A stretch of 64,000 bases of DNA, from the NCBI RefSeq assembly GCF_003711105.1, contig NZ_CP023865.1:7113001-7177000 (forward strand), written 5' to 3'. Position numbers and translations under genes: made by a program. Below, piece by piece: positions 16,289 to 25,685 of this stretch; the stretch's first letter is position 1; each line of letters begins with the position of its first letter. Under the pieces are notes generated by a model, which did no database searches, had not been told where the DNA came from, and was given only the letters and a program-made list of their open reading frames with translations. This stretch comes from Actinoplanes teichomyceticus ATCC 31121. GTDB lineage: Bacteria > Actinomycetota > Actinomycetes > Mycobacteriales > Micromonosporaceae.

Positions 16289-16781
16289 CGGCCGGGTCCT
16301 CTGCCGTCTCGGCCACGGCCTCGCGGTTCGGCTCCGCCGGGTCGGCCGGCTTGGTGTCGGTCGGGCGAGCCTCGGCGACCTCCGGAGCGGCGGCCTTCTT
16401 GCCGGACTTGGCGGTGGTCGCCGGCTTGGTGTCGGCGAGACCCGCGGCAGCCTTGGCCTCGGCCTCGTACACCTCGGTCTTGCTCTGCTTGCTCGGCGCG
16501 ACCAGCAGCGGCGCCGGGGCCGGCAGGCCCTTGAACTTCTGCCAGTCGCCGGTCTTCTCCAGGATGCGCTGCACCGGCTCGCTCGGCTGAGCGCCGACGG
16601 ACAGCCAGTACTGCACCCGGTCGGACTTGACCTCGATCACCGAGGGGTGTTCCTTCGGCTGGTAGATGCCGATGTACTCGATGGCGCGGCCGTCGCGCTT
16701 GGTGCGCGAGTCGGCGACGACGATGCGGTACTGCGGGTTGCGGATCTTGCCCATCCGCAGGAGCCGGATCTTAACGGCCAC
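16266..16781 (-). CDS. rpsP: 30S ribosomal protein S16 with long acidic/Ala tail
   Basis: 171 aa. The S16 body covers about 1-95 ([45 protein letters not shown]). Residues 95-171 form an Ala/Lys/Glu/Pro-rich tail ending [10 protein letters not shown], longer than in most bacteria; tails of this kind occur in other actinobacterial S16 proteins. First gene of the rpsP-khpA-rimM-trmD-rplS run; the 172 bp upstream to DUF402 probably holds the promoter. Confidence 0.97.
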   Translation of the reverse strand: MAVKIRLLRMGKIRNPQYRIVVADSRTKRDGRAIEYIGIYQPKEHPSVIEVKSDRVQYWLSVGAQPSEPVQRILEKTGDWQKFKGLPAPAPLLVAPSKQSKTEVYEAEAKAAAGLADTKPATTAKSGKKAAAPEVAEARPTDTKPADPAEPNREAVAETAEDPAGAGADAS

Positions 16782-16953
16782 GGTTTATTCGCTCCTGATG
16801 ACTGCGTGGGTGAGCCGACCGGAACCCACGTGGGGATGCGGGACCGATGCCTCGTGGACTGGCTGTGTGTGAGGGGTTAGAGGGCGCCTCACGACATGCC
16901 GGATACCAACGAGTCATTCTGCCAGACGGCAGGCCGGGAAGCCCAATCGGGTG

Positions 16954-17601
16954 TCAACGTGCCCCCGGCCGATTCCAGCCGTCCGGCATCGTCACCGGGA
17001 CCGGCCACGACGGGTCCGGCCGGAAGTCGGTCCAGGTGCCGTCGAACGGGAACTCGCCGGCCTCGATCCGCCGGATCACCCGACGGCCCTCGGCCCACAC
17101 CGCGTCCGGGTCCGGCACCCAGTAGTGCTGCGGGACGGCGAGCCGCTCGGCGAACTCGTCCTCGTCCTTCCAGCGCCACGTGCGGTCCGGCGCGACCACC
17201 ACGTCCAGGTCCTGGTCCATCACGTCGACCCCGGCCACCGCGCCGTCGTCCCAGCGGATCGCGTGCTGCTCCAGGTTGACGTACCAGCCGGCGAAACCGC
17301 CCTCCGGGGTGCGGAAGAACCAGACCGAGTGGTCGGCCCCGGGCGGGAAGAACTTCAGGATGCCCGGGCCGGACCAGGTGGCCACGATCCGCTTGCGCGG
17401 CACCACCGACCACTCGGCGAACGGCATGTCGCGCACCCCCCGGCCGTCCACCGCGACGTCGACCACCACGGCGGAACCGCGGGCCAGCCAGAGCAGCAGC
17501 CCGCGGTCGTCGTCCGAGATCACCCGGCAGGGCCGGACGTTGACCAGCCGGTCGGCGGAGAAGTTGCGGTAGAGGACCGACCGGCCTTCGGCGAACCGCA
17601 C
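16954..17601 (-). CDS. DUF402 domain protein
   Basis: 215 aa from GTG 17601, which lies one base past the proS stop; a longer upstream frame only repeats proS codons out of phase. The DUF402 core is visible as GILKFFPPGADHSVWFFRT, GFAGWYVNLEQHAIRWDDG and DVMDQDLDVVVAPD. Characterised relatives are nucleoside di- or triphosphatases that use a Tyr/Asp metal site, so phosphohydrolase activity is plausible. Likely cotranscribed with proS. Confidence 0.9.
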   Translation of the reverse strand: MRFAEGRSVLYRNFSADRLVNVRPCRVISDDDRGLLLWLARGSAVVVDVAVDGRGVRDMPFAEWSVVPRKRIVATWSGPGILKFFPPGADHSVWFFRTPEGGFAGWYVNLEQHAIRWDDGAVAGVDVMDQDLDVVVAPDRTWRWKDEDEFAERLAVPQHYWVPDPDAVWAEGRRVIRRIEAGEFPFDGTWTDFRPDPSWPVPVTMPDGWNRPGAR

Positions 17602-17602
17602 G

Positions 17603-19009
17603 TCAGTACGAGCGGCCCAGGTAGGCGACCAGGCCCGGCTCCTCGTCCGACTCCGGCATGCTGCCGTCCGCACGGGTCAGGCAGCGGACCGTGACGGCCT
17701 TGCCGTTCGCCTCCTTCTCGCCGGCCTCGCCGACCGCCGACCACGGCACCCGCGCCCAGCCGGTCTGCGCCGCCTCGATCGCCTCACCGAGGGTCTTCAC
17801 CTCGACGGTGCGCTCGTCGCGGAACGCCAGCGCGTCGTCGAAGAGCCGCTGCTGGTCCGCCTTCAGCGCGGCGACCACCGCGTTCGCCACCTCGGCCAGC
17901 GCGACCGGCGACTTCGAGCCGTCCACCCGGCGGGCCACCACGGCGTTGCCGTTGGCCAGGTCGCGGGGGCCGACCTCGACACGGATCGGGATGCCCTGCA
18001 GCTCGGCGTCCACGGCACGGCGGCCGAACGGGATGTCGGCACGGTCGTCGAGCCGCACCCGTACGCCGGCGCTCTTGAGCTCGTCGCGCAGCCGCGCGGC
18101 GGCCTCCGCGACGCCCTCGCCCGCCTTGACCACCATGATCTGCACCTGGACCGGCGCCAGCCGCGGCGGCAGCCGCAGGCCGTTGTCGTCACCGTGCACC
18201 ATGATCAGACCGCCCAGCATCCGGGTCGAGGTGCCCCACGACGTGGTCCAGGCGTGCTCGACGGTGCGGTCGGCCGACGAGTACGTGATGTCGAACGCCT
18301 TGGCGAAGTTCTGCCCGAGCTCGTGCGAGGTGCCCATCTGCAGCGCCTTGCCGTCGCCCATCATGGCCTCGACGGTCATCGTGTTGGTGGCGCCGGCGAA
18401 CCGCTCGCCCCGGGTCTTGCGGCCGGGGATCACCGGGATCGCCAGCATCTCCTCCATGAACGCCTGGTAGACGTTCTTGTGGATGTCGCGGGCGTGCTCG
18501 CGGGCGTCCTGCTCGGTGGCGTGCGCGGTGTGTCCCTCCTGCCAGAGGAACTCGGTGGTCCGCAGGAAGGTCCGCGGGCGCAGCTCCCAGCGCACCACGT
18601 TGGCCCACTGGTTGAGCAGCAGCGGCAGGTCACGGTACGAGTCGACCCACTTGGCCATGAACTCGCCGATCACGGTCTCGCTGGTGGGGCGCACCACCAG
18701 CGGCTCGGCGAGCTCCTTGCCCCCGGCGTGGGTGACCACGGCCAGCTCCGGCGAGAAGCCCTCCACGTGGTCGGCCTCGCGGCGCAGGTAGTTCTCCGGG
18801 ATGAAGAGCGGGAAGTACGCGTTCTGAACGCCCTGCTCCTTGATCCGGGCGTCCATGTCGGCCTGCATGCGCTCCCAGATGGCGTAGCCGACCGGCCGGA
18901 TCACCATCGTGCCGCGCACCGGGCCGTTGTCGGCGAGCTGCGCCTTGGCGATGAGGTCCTGATACCAGCGGGGGAAGTCCTCCGCACGGGGAGTGAGCAC
19001 GCGAGCCAT
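17603..19009 (-). CDS. proS: Prolyl-tRNA synthetase, short archaeal/eukaryal-like type
   Basis: 468 aa from ATG 19009. Class II synthetase charging tRNA-Pro. Motif 2 region VRPTSETVIGEFMAKWVDSY, motif 3 region GLIMVHGDDNGLRLPP, and a C-terminal domain ending in tyrosine (YLGRSY). This length and the lack of an editing (INS) domain mark the ProS type found in archaea, eukaryotes and several actinobacteria rather than the E. coli form of about 570 aa. Upstream is an amidohydrolase on the same strand. Confidence 0.96.
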   Translation of the reverse strand: MARVLTPRAEDFPRWYQDLIAKAQLADNGPVRGTMVIRPVGYAIWERMQADMDARIKEQGVQNAYFPLFIPENYLRREADHVEGFSPELAVVTHAGGKELAEPLVVRPTSETVIGEFMAKWVDSYRDLPLLLNQWANVVRWELRPRTFLRTTEFLWQEGHTAHATEQDAREHARDIHKNVYQAFMEEMLAIPVIPGRKTRGERFAGATNTMTVEAMMGDGKALQMGTSHELGQNFAKAFDITYSSADRTVEHAWTTSWGTSTRMLGGLIMVHGDDNGLRLPPRLAPVQVQIMVVKAGEGVAEAAARLRDELKSAGVRVRLDDRADIPFGRRAVDAELQGIPIRVEVGPRDLANGNAVVARRVDGSKSPVALAEVANAVVAALKADQQRLFDDALAFRDERTVEVKTLGEAIEAAQTGWARVPWSAVGEAGEKEANGKAVTVRCLTRADGSMPESDEEPGLVAYLGRSY

Positions 19010-19085
19010 GAGCACGCATCCTAGTCGCGCTCGGCACCCGACCGGCCGGGTGGGCATCGGTTCTCCCCCGCCGGCGCGGCGGCGG

Positions 19086-20162
19086 TCACCTGATGACGGC
19101 GCCCCGCAGCACGATGCGGCGCGGGGCCCGCACCACGCGCAGGTCGGCGCGCGGGTCGGCGTCGTAGACGACCAGGTCGGCCAGCCCGCCCTCGACCAGG
19201 CCGGGGAAGCCCAGCCAGTCGCGCGCCCGCCACGACGCGGCGGCCAGCACGTCGGCCGCCGGGATGCCGGCCTCGTGCAGGTAGAGCATCTCCTCGGCGG
19301 CCAGCCCGTGCCGGATGCCGCCGCCCGCGTCGGTGCCCACGTAGATCGGGACGCCGGCCTCCCACGCGGCCACCACCACCTCGGGGAACCTGTCCCGCAG
19401 GGCGATCATGTGGTCGGCGTACCCGGCGAACTTCTCCCGGGCCTGATCGGCGATCTTGCCGAACGTCCGGATATTGATCATCGTGGGCACCAGGGCGGTG
19501 CCCCGCCGGGCCATCTCGTCGATCAGTTCCAGCGACAGGCCGGTGCCGTGCTCCACCGAGTCCACCCCGGCCCGGACCATGATCTCCACGCCCTCCTCGG
19601 AGAACGTGTGCACCGCGGCCCGCGCGCCGGCCGCGTGCGCGGCCTCCACCGCCGCCGCCATGGTCGCCGGGTCCCAGCTCGGCGCGAGGTCGCCGGCCTC
19701 CCGGTCGATCCAGTCGCCGACCAGTTTCACCCAGCCGGTGCCGGCCCTGGCCTGCGCGGTCACCGTGGCGGCGACCTCCTCGGCGGCCACCTCGAGGCCG
19801 ATGTCCCGCAGGTACCGGCGCGGGGCCGCGACGTGACGCCCGGCGCGGACCAGGCGGGGCACGCCCGGCTCGTCGTCGAGTTCCGGGTACGGGTACGGCG
19901 AACCGGCGTCCCGCAGCGCCAGCACCCCGGCGTCCCGGTCGATGTGTGCCAGCTCGCGTGCCTGGTCGAGGCTCTCGATCGGCCGCGCGCCGTACGCGAT
20001 GCCGAGGTGGCAGTGCGCGTCGACCAGCCCCGGCACGATCCAGCCGCCGTCGCTGATCGTCTCGGCATCGGCCACCGGTTCGAAGGTGACCCGGTCGCCG
20101 ACGAGCCAGATGTCCCGGATCTCGCCGTCCGGCAGGACGGTCCCACGCACATGCAACACCAT
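19086..20162 (-). CDS. Metal-dependent amidohydrolase
   Basis: 358 aa. Amidohydrolase superfamily: His50 and His52 (DAHCHLG), Lys146 as candidate carboxylated bridge (GWVKLVGDWID), His185 (AVHTFSEEG), His205 (VEHGTG) and Asp278 (VGTDAGGG), with N- and C-terminal strands forming the small beta-sandwich. The residue set fits imidazolonepropionase- or Xaa-Pro-dipeptidase-like members. Substrate is unknown. Lies 75 bp upstream of proS. Confidence 0.9.
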   Translation of the reverse strand: MVLHVRGTVLPDGEIRDIWLVGDRVTFEPVADAETISDGGWIVPGLVDAHCHLGIAYGARPIESLDQARELAHIDRDAGVLALRDAGSPYPYPELDDEPGVPRLVRAGRHVAAPRRYLRDIGLEVAAEEVAATVTAQARAGTGWVKLVGDWIDREAGDLAPSWDPATMAAAVEAAHAAGARAAVHTFSEEGVEIMVRAGVDSVEHGTGLSLELIDEMARRGTALVPTMINIRTFGKIADQAREKFAGYADHMIALRDRFPEVVVAAWEAGVPIYVGTDAGGGIRHGLAAEEMLYLHEAGIPAADVLAAASWRARDWLGFPGLVEGGLADLVVYDADPRADLRVVRAPRRIVLRGAVIR

Positions 20163-20179
20163 GGCACAGTCCTACCGGA

Positions 20180-20392
20180 TCAGCGGCTCAGTCGTCCGGC
20201 CGGGCCAGACCCAAGGCCGGTCCACTGTGAGACGAGCCTTCCGCCGATCAACTCGTAACGAAGATCCTCGGGAAGATCTGCGATGTCGTCGACGGTCAGG
20301 TCGTCTCGGCCGAGCAGATGCTCGATCATGTCGAGCTCGTTCGAGTGCGGCGCAGCTGTCATCGGCTCCTCCTCAGCGGGATCGCCCATCAC
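20180..20392 (-). pseudogene. Truncated Uma2-family (PD-(D/E)XK) protein remnant
   Basis: 70 codons. The stretch VDDIADLPEDLRYELIGGRL matches the N-terminal start of Uma2/DUF820 nuclease-like proteins, which normally run about 190 aa. The frame then ends in unrelated sequence (SGPAGRLSR) and stops 17 bp before the amidohydrolase start, with no trace of the catalytic core. This is best read as a gene cut by deletion. A small translated peptide cannot be excluded, since an in-frame ATG and alternative start exist. Confidence 0.7.
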
Positions 20393-20428
20393 GGAACCAG
20401 CGCCGCGACAACTAGCCTCATGCCGACT

Positions 20429-21976
20429 TCAGCTGTCCTTGCCCTTCGGCTTGTTCAGCTTGTTGAAGTCCAGCTTGGGCAGCTTGAAGCCGGGCGGCAT
20501 GCCGCCGCCGGCCAGCGCGTTCGGGTCCAGGCCCGGCGGCAGCTGGGGCATCCCGCCCGGGAAGCCACCGGGCAGCCCGGCCGGCATCCCGCCGCCGCGC
20601 GGCCGGTTGTTCTTGCCCTTGCGCTTGTTCTTCGAGCTCTTCGTGGCGCTGCGACGGCCACCCGGCAGGCCCATCATGCCGCTCATCTGCTTCATCATCT
20701 TCTGTGCGTCGGCGAAGCGGTTGAGCAGCTGGTTCACCTCCATCACGGTGACCCCGGAGCCGTTGGCGATGCGCAGCCGGCGGGACGCGTTGATGATTTT
20801 CGGCTCGGTGCGCTCCTTCGGCGTCATCGAGCGGATGATCGCGGTGACCCGGTCGAAGTGGCTGTCGTCGAGCTCGGCCAGCTGGTCCTTCATCTGGCCC
20901 ATGCCGGGCATCATGCCGAGGATGTTGGCGATCGGGCCCATCCGGCGGACCGCGATCAGCTGGTCCAGGAAGTCCTCCAGCGTGAACTGCTCGCCACCGA
21001 GCAGCTTGCTGGTCATCTTCTCCTTCTGCTCCTCGTCGAAGGCCTGCTCGGCCTGCTCGATGAGGGTCAGCACGTCACCCATGCCGAGGATCCGGCTGGC
21101 CATCCGGTCCGGGTGGAAGACGTCGAAGTCCTCCAGTTTCTCGCCGGTGGAGGCGAACAGGATGGGCTGGCCGGTGACGTGCCGGACGGAGAGCGCGGCA
21201 CCGCCGCGGGCGTCACCGTCGAGCTTGGAGAGCACCACGCCGGTGACGCCGACGCCGTCCCGGAACGCCTCGGCGGTCTGCACCGCGTCCTGACCGACCA
21301 TGGCGTCGATGACGAAGATGACCTCGTCCGGTTCGACCGCGTCGCGGATGTCCCGGGCCTGCTGCATCATCTCCTCGTCGATGCCGAGACGCCCGGCGGT
21401 GTCGACGATGACGATGTCCTTGGCGGTGCGCTTGGCGACCTCGATGGAGTCCTTGGCGACCTTGACCGGGTCACCGACGCCGCTGCCCGGCTCCGGCGCG
21501 TAGACCTCCACGCCGGCCCGGCCGCCGACCACCTGCAGCTGGTTGACCGCGTTGGGGCGCTGCAGGTCGGCGGCGACCAGCAGCGGCTGGTGACCCTGGC
21601 CCTTGAGCCAGCGGGAGAGCTTGCCGGCGAGCGTGGTCTTACCGGCGCCCTGCAGACCGGCCAGCATGATCACGGTGGGCGGCTGCTTGGCGAAGACCAG
21701 CCGCCGCCCCTCGCCACCGAGCGTGTTGATCAGCTCTTCGTGAACGATCTTGATGATCTGCTGGGCCGGGTTCAGCGCCTGGGAGACCTCGGCGCCGCGC
21801 GCCCGCTCCTTGAGGCTGGCGATGAACGCCTTGACCACCGGCAGCGCGACGTCCGCCTCCAGCAGCGCGAGGCGGATCTCGCGCGCGGTGGCGTCGATGT
21901 CGGCATCGGTGAGCCGGCCCTTGCCGCGGAGCTTGGTGAAGATCCCGGACAGGCGGTCACTCAGGGTGTCAAACAC
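20429..21976 (-). CDS. ffh: Signal recognition particle protein Ffh (SRP54)
   Basis: 515 aa. N domain, then a GTPase with G1 GLQGAGKTT (107-115), LLVAADLQRPNAVNQL, DTAGRLGIDEEM and TKLDGDARGG, then the methionine-rich M domain (GMMPGMGQMKDQ; KMMKQMSGMMGLPGG) that binds signal sequences and 4.5S RNA. The tail from about 455 is Gly/Met/Pro-rich and repetitive. Partner of FtsY, encoded 24 kb away in this window. In many actinobacteria ffh directly follows glnD; here the glycan island separates them. Confidence 0.98.
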   Translation of the reverse strand: MFDTLSDRLSGIFTKLRGKGRLTDADIDATAREIRLALLEADVALPVVKAFIASLKERARGAEVSQALNPAQQIIKIVHEELINTLGGEGRRLVFAKQPPTVIMLAGLQGAGKTTLAGKLSRWLKGQGHQPLLVAADLQRPNAVNQLQVVGGRAGVEVYAPEPGSGVGDPVKVAKDSIEVAKRTAKDIVIVDTAGRLGIDEEMMQQARDIRDAVEPDEVIFVIDAMVGQDAVQTAEAFRDGVGVTGVVLSKLDGDARGGAALSVRHVTGQPILFASTGEKLEDFDVFHPDRMASRILGMGDVLTLIEQAEQAFDEEQKEKMTSKLLGGEQFTLEDFLDQLIAVRRMGPIANILGMMPGMGQMKDQLAELDDSHFDRVTAIIRSMTPKERTEPKIINASRRLRIANGSGVTVMEVNQLLNRFADAQKMMKQMSGMMGLPGGRRSATKSSKNKRKGKNNRPRGGGMPAGLPGGFPGGMPQLPPGLDPNALAGGGMPPGFKLPKLDFNKLNKPKGKDS

Positions 21977-22041
21977 GGTGCGACTTCCCGTTGGTCGTTG
22001 GTGGTGGCGTTGCCCGCAAGCCTAACCGGAGCGGCCAGCGG

Positions 22042-22269
22042 TCACCGGTTGCGCATCCGGTAGGTCCGGGCGGCGGCCTCGATGCGCCGCTGTGTCCGGG
22101 TGCCGGGGGCGATCTCCCGCTTGGCCCGGCCGTAGAGCCAGAGCGCGCCGCCGGCCACCAGAGCGCCGACGATCAGGTAGAACAAGGCGCCGAACAGCAG
22201 GTCGGCCACCCAGCTCACCACGACCACGCCACCGATCACCGTCAGCAGGAACACCAGAGCCTTGCCCAT
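22042..22269 (-). CDS. Small two-helix membrane protein
   Basis: 75 aa from ATG 22269, supported by GGAGG 8 bp upstream. Two adjacent hydrophobic segments (KALVFLLTVIGGVVVVSWVA and LLFGALFYLIVGALVAGGAL) are followed by a basic tail. It resembles a phage-holin-like or PspC-like small membrane protein only in length and layout; no family motif is recognised. It sits 65 bp upstream of ffh on the same strand. Confidence 0.75.
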   Translation of the reverse strand: MGKALVFLLTVIGGVVVVSWVADLLFGALFYLIVGALVAGGALWLYGRAKREIAPGTRTQRRIEAAARTYRMRNR

Positions 22270-22358
22270 GACCGATCCTCCAGGTCTCGACTGCCCTCCA
22301 CCATGCCCCGGACGCGCAACGTCCTGCATCGGCCGACCCCCGGATGCGGCCCCCTAGG

Positions 22359-22382
22359 GGTGGGTGTCCGCGAACACCCACC
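22359..22382. promoter_or_regulatory. Palindromic elements between divergent genes
   Basis: GGTGGGTGT at 22359-22367 pairs with ACACCCACC at 22374-22382 across a 6-base loop, directly after the palindrome CCCCTAGGGG (22351-22360). They lie between the divergent small membrane protein and Stealth genes, a suitable place for an operator or mRNA leader structure. Function is not shown. Confidence 0.4.
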
Positions 22383-22499
22383 GAGGTGGACTAATCCTGC
22401 ATATCCTCGCTAAGGGGCATAGACCGCAACTTCCGTCTCAGCCGTGACGTTAAGGGTCGCGTGGCCGGTTCGGCGGACGTGCGGCGAAAGGACGGCGGC

Positions 22500-24266
22500 G
22501 TGACCCTGCGGCGGATTCTGCGGCGGACGCCCTGGCCGGTCCGGCGACGGATGTTCCAGACCGCGCAGCGCCGGATCCTGCCCCGGACCGCGCCGGAACG
22601 GCGGCTGCGCATCGCCCGGGCGCTGATGCCGCTGGGCCGGGCCCGACGTGACCGGGCCGCGGCGCCCGGCCGGCTGATGCGGGTCCGCACCCGGCACGGC
22701 CGGCTCGGCGCGCGCGTGGTCACCACGACCAGCCCGGTCGAGGTACGCCGGGCCAATCTGGACCGGGTCGCCGAGGCGCTCGAGATGGCCGGCGTCGACT
22801 GGTTCCGGGTGCCCTCGGCGGATCCCGGACGCACCACCGTGGGCGTACCGGAGAGCGAGCGCGGCCTGATGCTGGGGTTGCTGACCGGCATCGCCCGCCG
22901 CGACCACGGGATGCTGCGGGCGGCCGGGCCGCCCGGCCGCCACGACCGGGTCGTCGCCGCCTGCTGGCCGGTCACCGATCCGGGCGGCAACCTGGTGCTG
23001 GGCCCGGAGTACGCCTGCGAGGTCGAGTTCTGGCGGCCGGAGGGCCACGCCCTGCTCGCGCCGCGGCCCAACCCGGTGGCCACCACCGTCCCGGCCGCCG
23101 AGCCGGTGACCGCCGCCGCGGAGCCGGTGTTCGGCGCGTTCAGCGAACCGGACGACGCCACCGCCTACCGCACCCGGCGGGTCTTCACCGCGCTCGGCCC
23201 GGAGCGGATCGACTTCCCCGTCGACGTGGTCTACACCTGGGTGGACGGCGCCGACCCGGCCTGGCAGCGGCGCAGGGCCCGGGCGCTGGCCCAGAACCCG
23301 TGGGTCGCCCGGGTCAACCGGCAGGCCGCCAACGACTCGCGCTGGATCAACCGGGACGAGCTGCGCTACTCGATGCGCGCGCTGCACTGCTTCGCCCCCT
23401 GGGTACGGCACGTCCATCTGGTCACCGACGACCAGGTGCCGGCCTGGCTCGACCTGAGCCACCCCCGGCTGACCGTGGTCACCCACCGGGAGATCTTCGG
23501 CGACGGCGGCCGGCTGCCCACCTTCAACTCCCAGGCCATCGAGTCCCGGCTGCACCGGATCCCCGGGCTGGCCGAACACTTCCTCTACCTCAACGACGAC
23601 GTGTTCCTGGGCCGCCCGGTCACCCCCGACCTGTTCTTCACCCCCGGCGGGCTGACCCGGTTCTTCCCGTCGTCGTCGCTGGTCGACCCGGCTCCGCGCG
23701 GGCCCGGCGACCGGCCGGCCGACGCGGCGGCGAAGAACAACCGGCGGCTGATCCGGGAGACCTTCGGCCGGGTGCTGAGCCGCAAGATGATGCACACGCC
23801 GCACCCGGCCCGGCGCAGCGTGCTGCTGGAGATCGAGGAACGCTTCGCCGAGGCGGTCCGCGGCACCGCCGGGCACCAGTTCCGGCACCCCGAGGACGTG
23901 TCGATGCTGTCCTCGCTGCAGCAGTACTACGCGTACCTGACCGGCCGGGCCACGCCCGGGCAGATCCGCTACCGGTACACCGAGCTGGCCGACCCGGTCA
24001 CGCCGCTGCGGCTGGCCCGGCCGCTGCGCACCCGGGGCGTGGACGCGTTCTGCCTCAACGACGTGGACGCCGCCGACGCGGTACGGGCCGAGCAGCAGGC
24101 GCTGCTGGCCGACTTCCTGCCGGCGTACCTGCCCTTCGCCTCCCCGTTCGAGCTGCGCCTGCCGCGCGGCGGCACGGTGTCGCCGGCCGCGCTCGCCGCG
24201 CTGCCCCGCCGCCCGGGCCCCCGCCGGCCGGCGACCGCCCCGGCGGCCCTGCCCCCGGTGGCCTGA
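22500..24266 (+). CDS. Stealth-family sugar-phosphate transferase
   Basis: 588 aa from GTG 22500, chosen because AAAGGA lies about 7 bp upstream; GTG 22461 is an alternative. All the Stealth regions can be picked out: CR1 FPVDVVYTWVDGADPAW, CR2 DELRYSMRALHCFAPWVRHV with LVTDDQVPAWL, the EHFLYLNDDVFLG block, CR3 HPEDVSMLSSLQQYY and CR4 (FCLNDVDAADA). Stealth enzymes move sugar-1-phosphate from a nucleotide sugar to build phosphodiester-linked capsule polymers. The basic N-terminal 100 residues are outside the conserved core. It opens the 18-kb glycan island and is followed 58 bp later by a UDP-sugar dehydrogenase, so a phosphoglycan with an acidic sugar is a reasonable guess. Confidence 0.92.
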   Translation: MTLRRILRRTPWPVRRRMFQTAQRRILPRTAPERRLRIARALMPLGRARRDRAAAPGRLMRVRTRHGRLGARVVTTTSPVEVRRANLDRVAEALEMAGVDWFRVPSADPGRTTVGVPESERGLMLGLLTGIARRDHGMLRAAGPPGRHDRVVAACWPVTDPGGNLVLGPEYACEVEFWRPEGHALLAPRPNPVATTVPAAEPVTAAAEPVFGAFSEPDDATAYRTRRVFTALGPERIDFPVDVVYTWVDGADPAWQRRRARALAQNPWVARVNRQAANDSRWINRDELRYSMRALHCFAPWVRHVHLVTDDQVPAWLDLSHPRLTVVTHREIFGDGGRLPTFNSQAIESRLHRIPGLAEHFLYLNDDVFLGRPVTPDLFFTPGGLTRFFPSSSLVDPAPRGPGDRPADAAAKNNRRLIRETFGRVLSRKMMHTPHPARRSVLLEIEERFAEAVRGTAGHQFRHPEDVSMLSSLQQYYAYLTGRATPGQIRYRYTELADPVTPLRLARPLRTRGVDAFCLNDVDAADAVRAEQQALLADFLPAYLPFASPFELRLPRGGTVSPAALAALPRRPGPRRPATAPAALPPVA

Positions 24267-24324
24267 CCGCACCGGACGACGCCCCGGCCGCCCGCACCCA
24301 TCCACACCGGACAAGGAGAGTCCC

Positions 24325-25587
24325 TTGAGCTACGACGTGGTCATTCTCGGCCTGGGGTATGTCGGCCTGCCACTGGCGCAACAGGCGGTCCGGGCCGGTC
24401 TGTCGGTGCTCGGCCTCGACATCGACGAGGCGGTGGTCGCGTCGCTGCGCGCCGGCCGGTCGCACGTCGACGACCTGAGCGACGCCGACGTCGCCGTGAT
24501 GCTGGCCGGCGGTTTCCGCCCGACCGCCGACGAGAGCGGGATCGCGCGGGCCCGGACCGCGGTGATCTGCGTGCCCACCCCGCTGTCCGAGGGCGACGGC
24601 CCGGACCTGCGCGCGGTGACCGGGGCGACCGGCGCGGTCGGCCGCAACCTGCGCCCCGGGACGCTGGTGGTGCTGGAGTCGACCACCTATCCGGGCACCA
24701 CCGACGACGTGGTCCGGCCGCTGCTCGAACAGCTCTCCGGGCTGACCGCGGGCATCGACTTCCACCTGGCCTTCTCGCCGGAACGGATCGACCCCGGCAA
24801 CACCGAGTACGGCCCGCACAACACCCCGAAGGTGGTCGGCGGGTACACCCCGGCCTGCACCTCGGCCGCCGCCGCGTTCTACGGCCGGTTCATCGAGACG
24901 GTGGTCCGGACCCGCGGCACCCGGGAGGCGGAGACCGCGAAGCTGCTGGAGAACACCTACCGGCACGTCAACATCGCGCTGGTCAACGAGATGGCCCGGT
25001 TCTGCCACGAGCTGGACATCGACCTCTGGGACGTGATCAGCGCGGCGGCCACCAAGCCGTTCGGCTTCCAGGCGTTCCACCCCGGACCGGGCGTCGGCGG
25101 GCACTGCATCCCGATCGACCCGAACTACCTGAGCCACAACGTGCGCAGCAAGCTCGGCTACCCGTTCCGCTTCGTGGAGCTGGCGCAGGAAATCAACGCG
25201 ACGATGCCGGCGTACGTGGCCCGGCGCGCGCAGAACCTGCTCAACGCGGACGGTCAGGCGGTCCGCGGGGCGACGGTCCTGCTGCTCGGCATCACCTACA
25301 AGGCCGACATCGCCGACCAGCGCGAGTCACCGGCCGCGCCGCTGGCCCGGCAACTGGCCGCGCTCGGCGCCACCGTGGCGTACCACGACCCGCACGTGCG
25401 CACCTGGGACGTCGGCGGCGTCCCGGTCTCCCGCACCGAGGACCTGTCCGGCGCGGTCACCTCGGCCGATCTGGTCATCCTGATCCAGAACCACCGCGAA
25501 TACGACGTCGACCACCTGGCCCGGCTCGCGAAGCGCTTCTTCGACACCCGCGGGGTCACCACGGTCCGGTCCGCTCACCGCCTCTAG
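24325..25587 (+). CDS. UDP-sugar 6-dehydrogenase (UDP-ManNAcA/GlcNAcA dehydrogenase type)
   Basis: 420 aa; TTG start with AAGGAGA about 5 bp upstream. NAD-binding GLGYVGLPLA at the N terminus, VPTPLSEGD, the family block SPERIDPGNTEYG, catalytic Cys261 in GGHCIPIDPNYLS, and the C-terminal ITYKADIADQRESP. It oxidises a UDP-hexose or UDP-HexNAc to the uronic acid. The SPERIDPGN signature and length fit WecC/TuaD-like branches; which sugar cannot be set from sequence. Downstream are a hairpin and the convergent gtrA-type gene. Confidence 0.93.
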   Translation: MSYDVVILGLGYVGLPLAQQAVRAGLSVLGLDIDEAVVASLRAGRSHVDDLSDADVAVMLAGGFRPTADESGIARARTAVICVPTPLSEGDGPDLRAVTGATGAVGRNLRPGTLVVLESTTYPGTTDDVVRPLLEQLSGLTAGIDFHLAFSPERIDPGNTEYGPHNTPKVVGGYTPACTSAAAAFYGRFIETVVRTRGTREAETAKLLENTYRHVNIALVNEMARFCHELDIDLWDVISAAATKPFGFQAFHPGPGVGGHCIPIDPNYLSHNVRSKLGYPFRFVELAQEINATMPAYVARRAQNLLNADGQAVRGATVLLLGITYKADIADQRESPAAPLARQLAALGATVAYHDPHVRTWDVGGVPVSRTEDLSGAVTSADLVILIQNHREYDVDHLARLAKRFFDTRGVTTVRSAHRL

Positions 25588-25643
25588 ATCAACACCTTTT
25601 CTCCGGTACGACCTGTCCCGTTCCGCCCGTCGTCGCGCGCCCC

Positions 25644-25668
25644 GCGCCCACCCGCGCGAGGTGGGCGC
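25644..25668. terminator. Hairpin between convergent genes
   Basis: GCGCCCACC at 25644-25652 pairs with 25660-25668 across 7 bases. It lies in the 98-bp gap between the dehydrogenase (+) and the GtrA-like gene (-) and could end both transcripts. Confidence 0.6.
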
Positions 25669-25685
25669 CGCTGCCGGCCGCCGGG

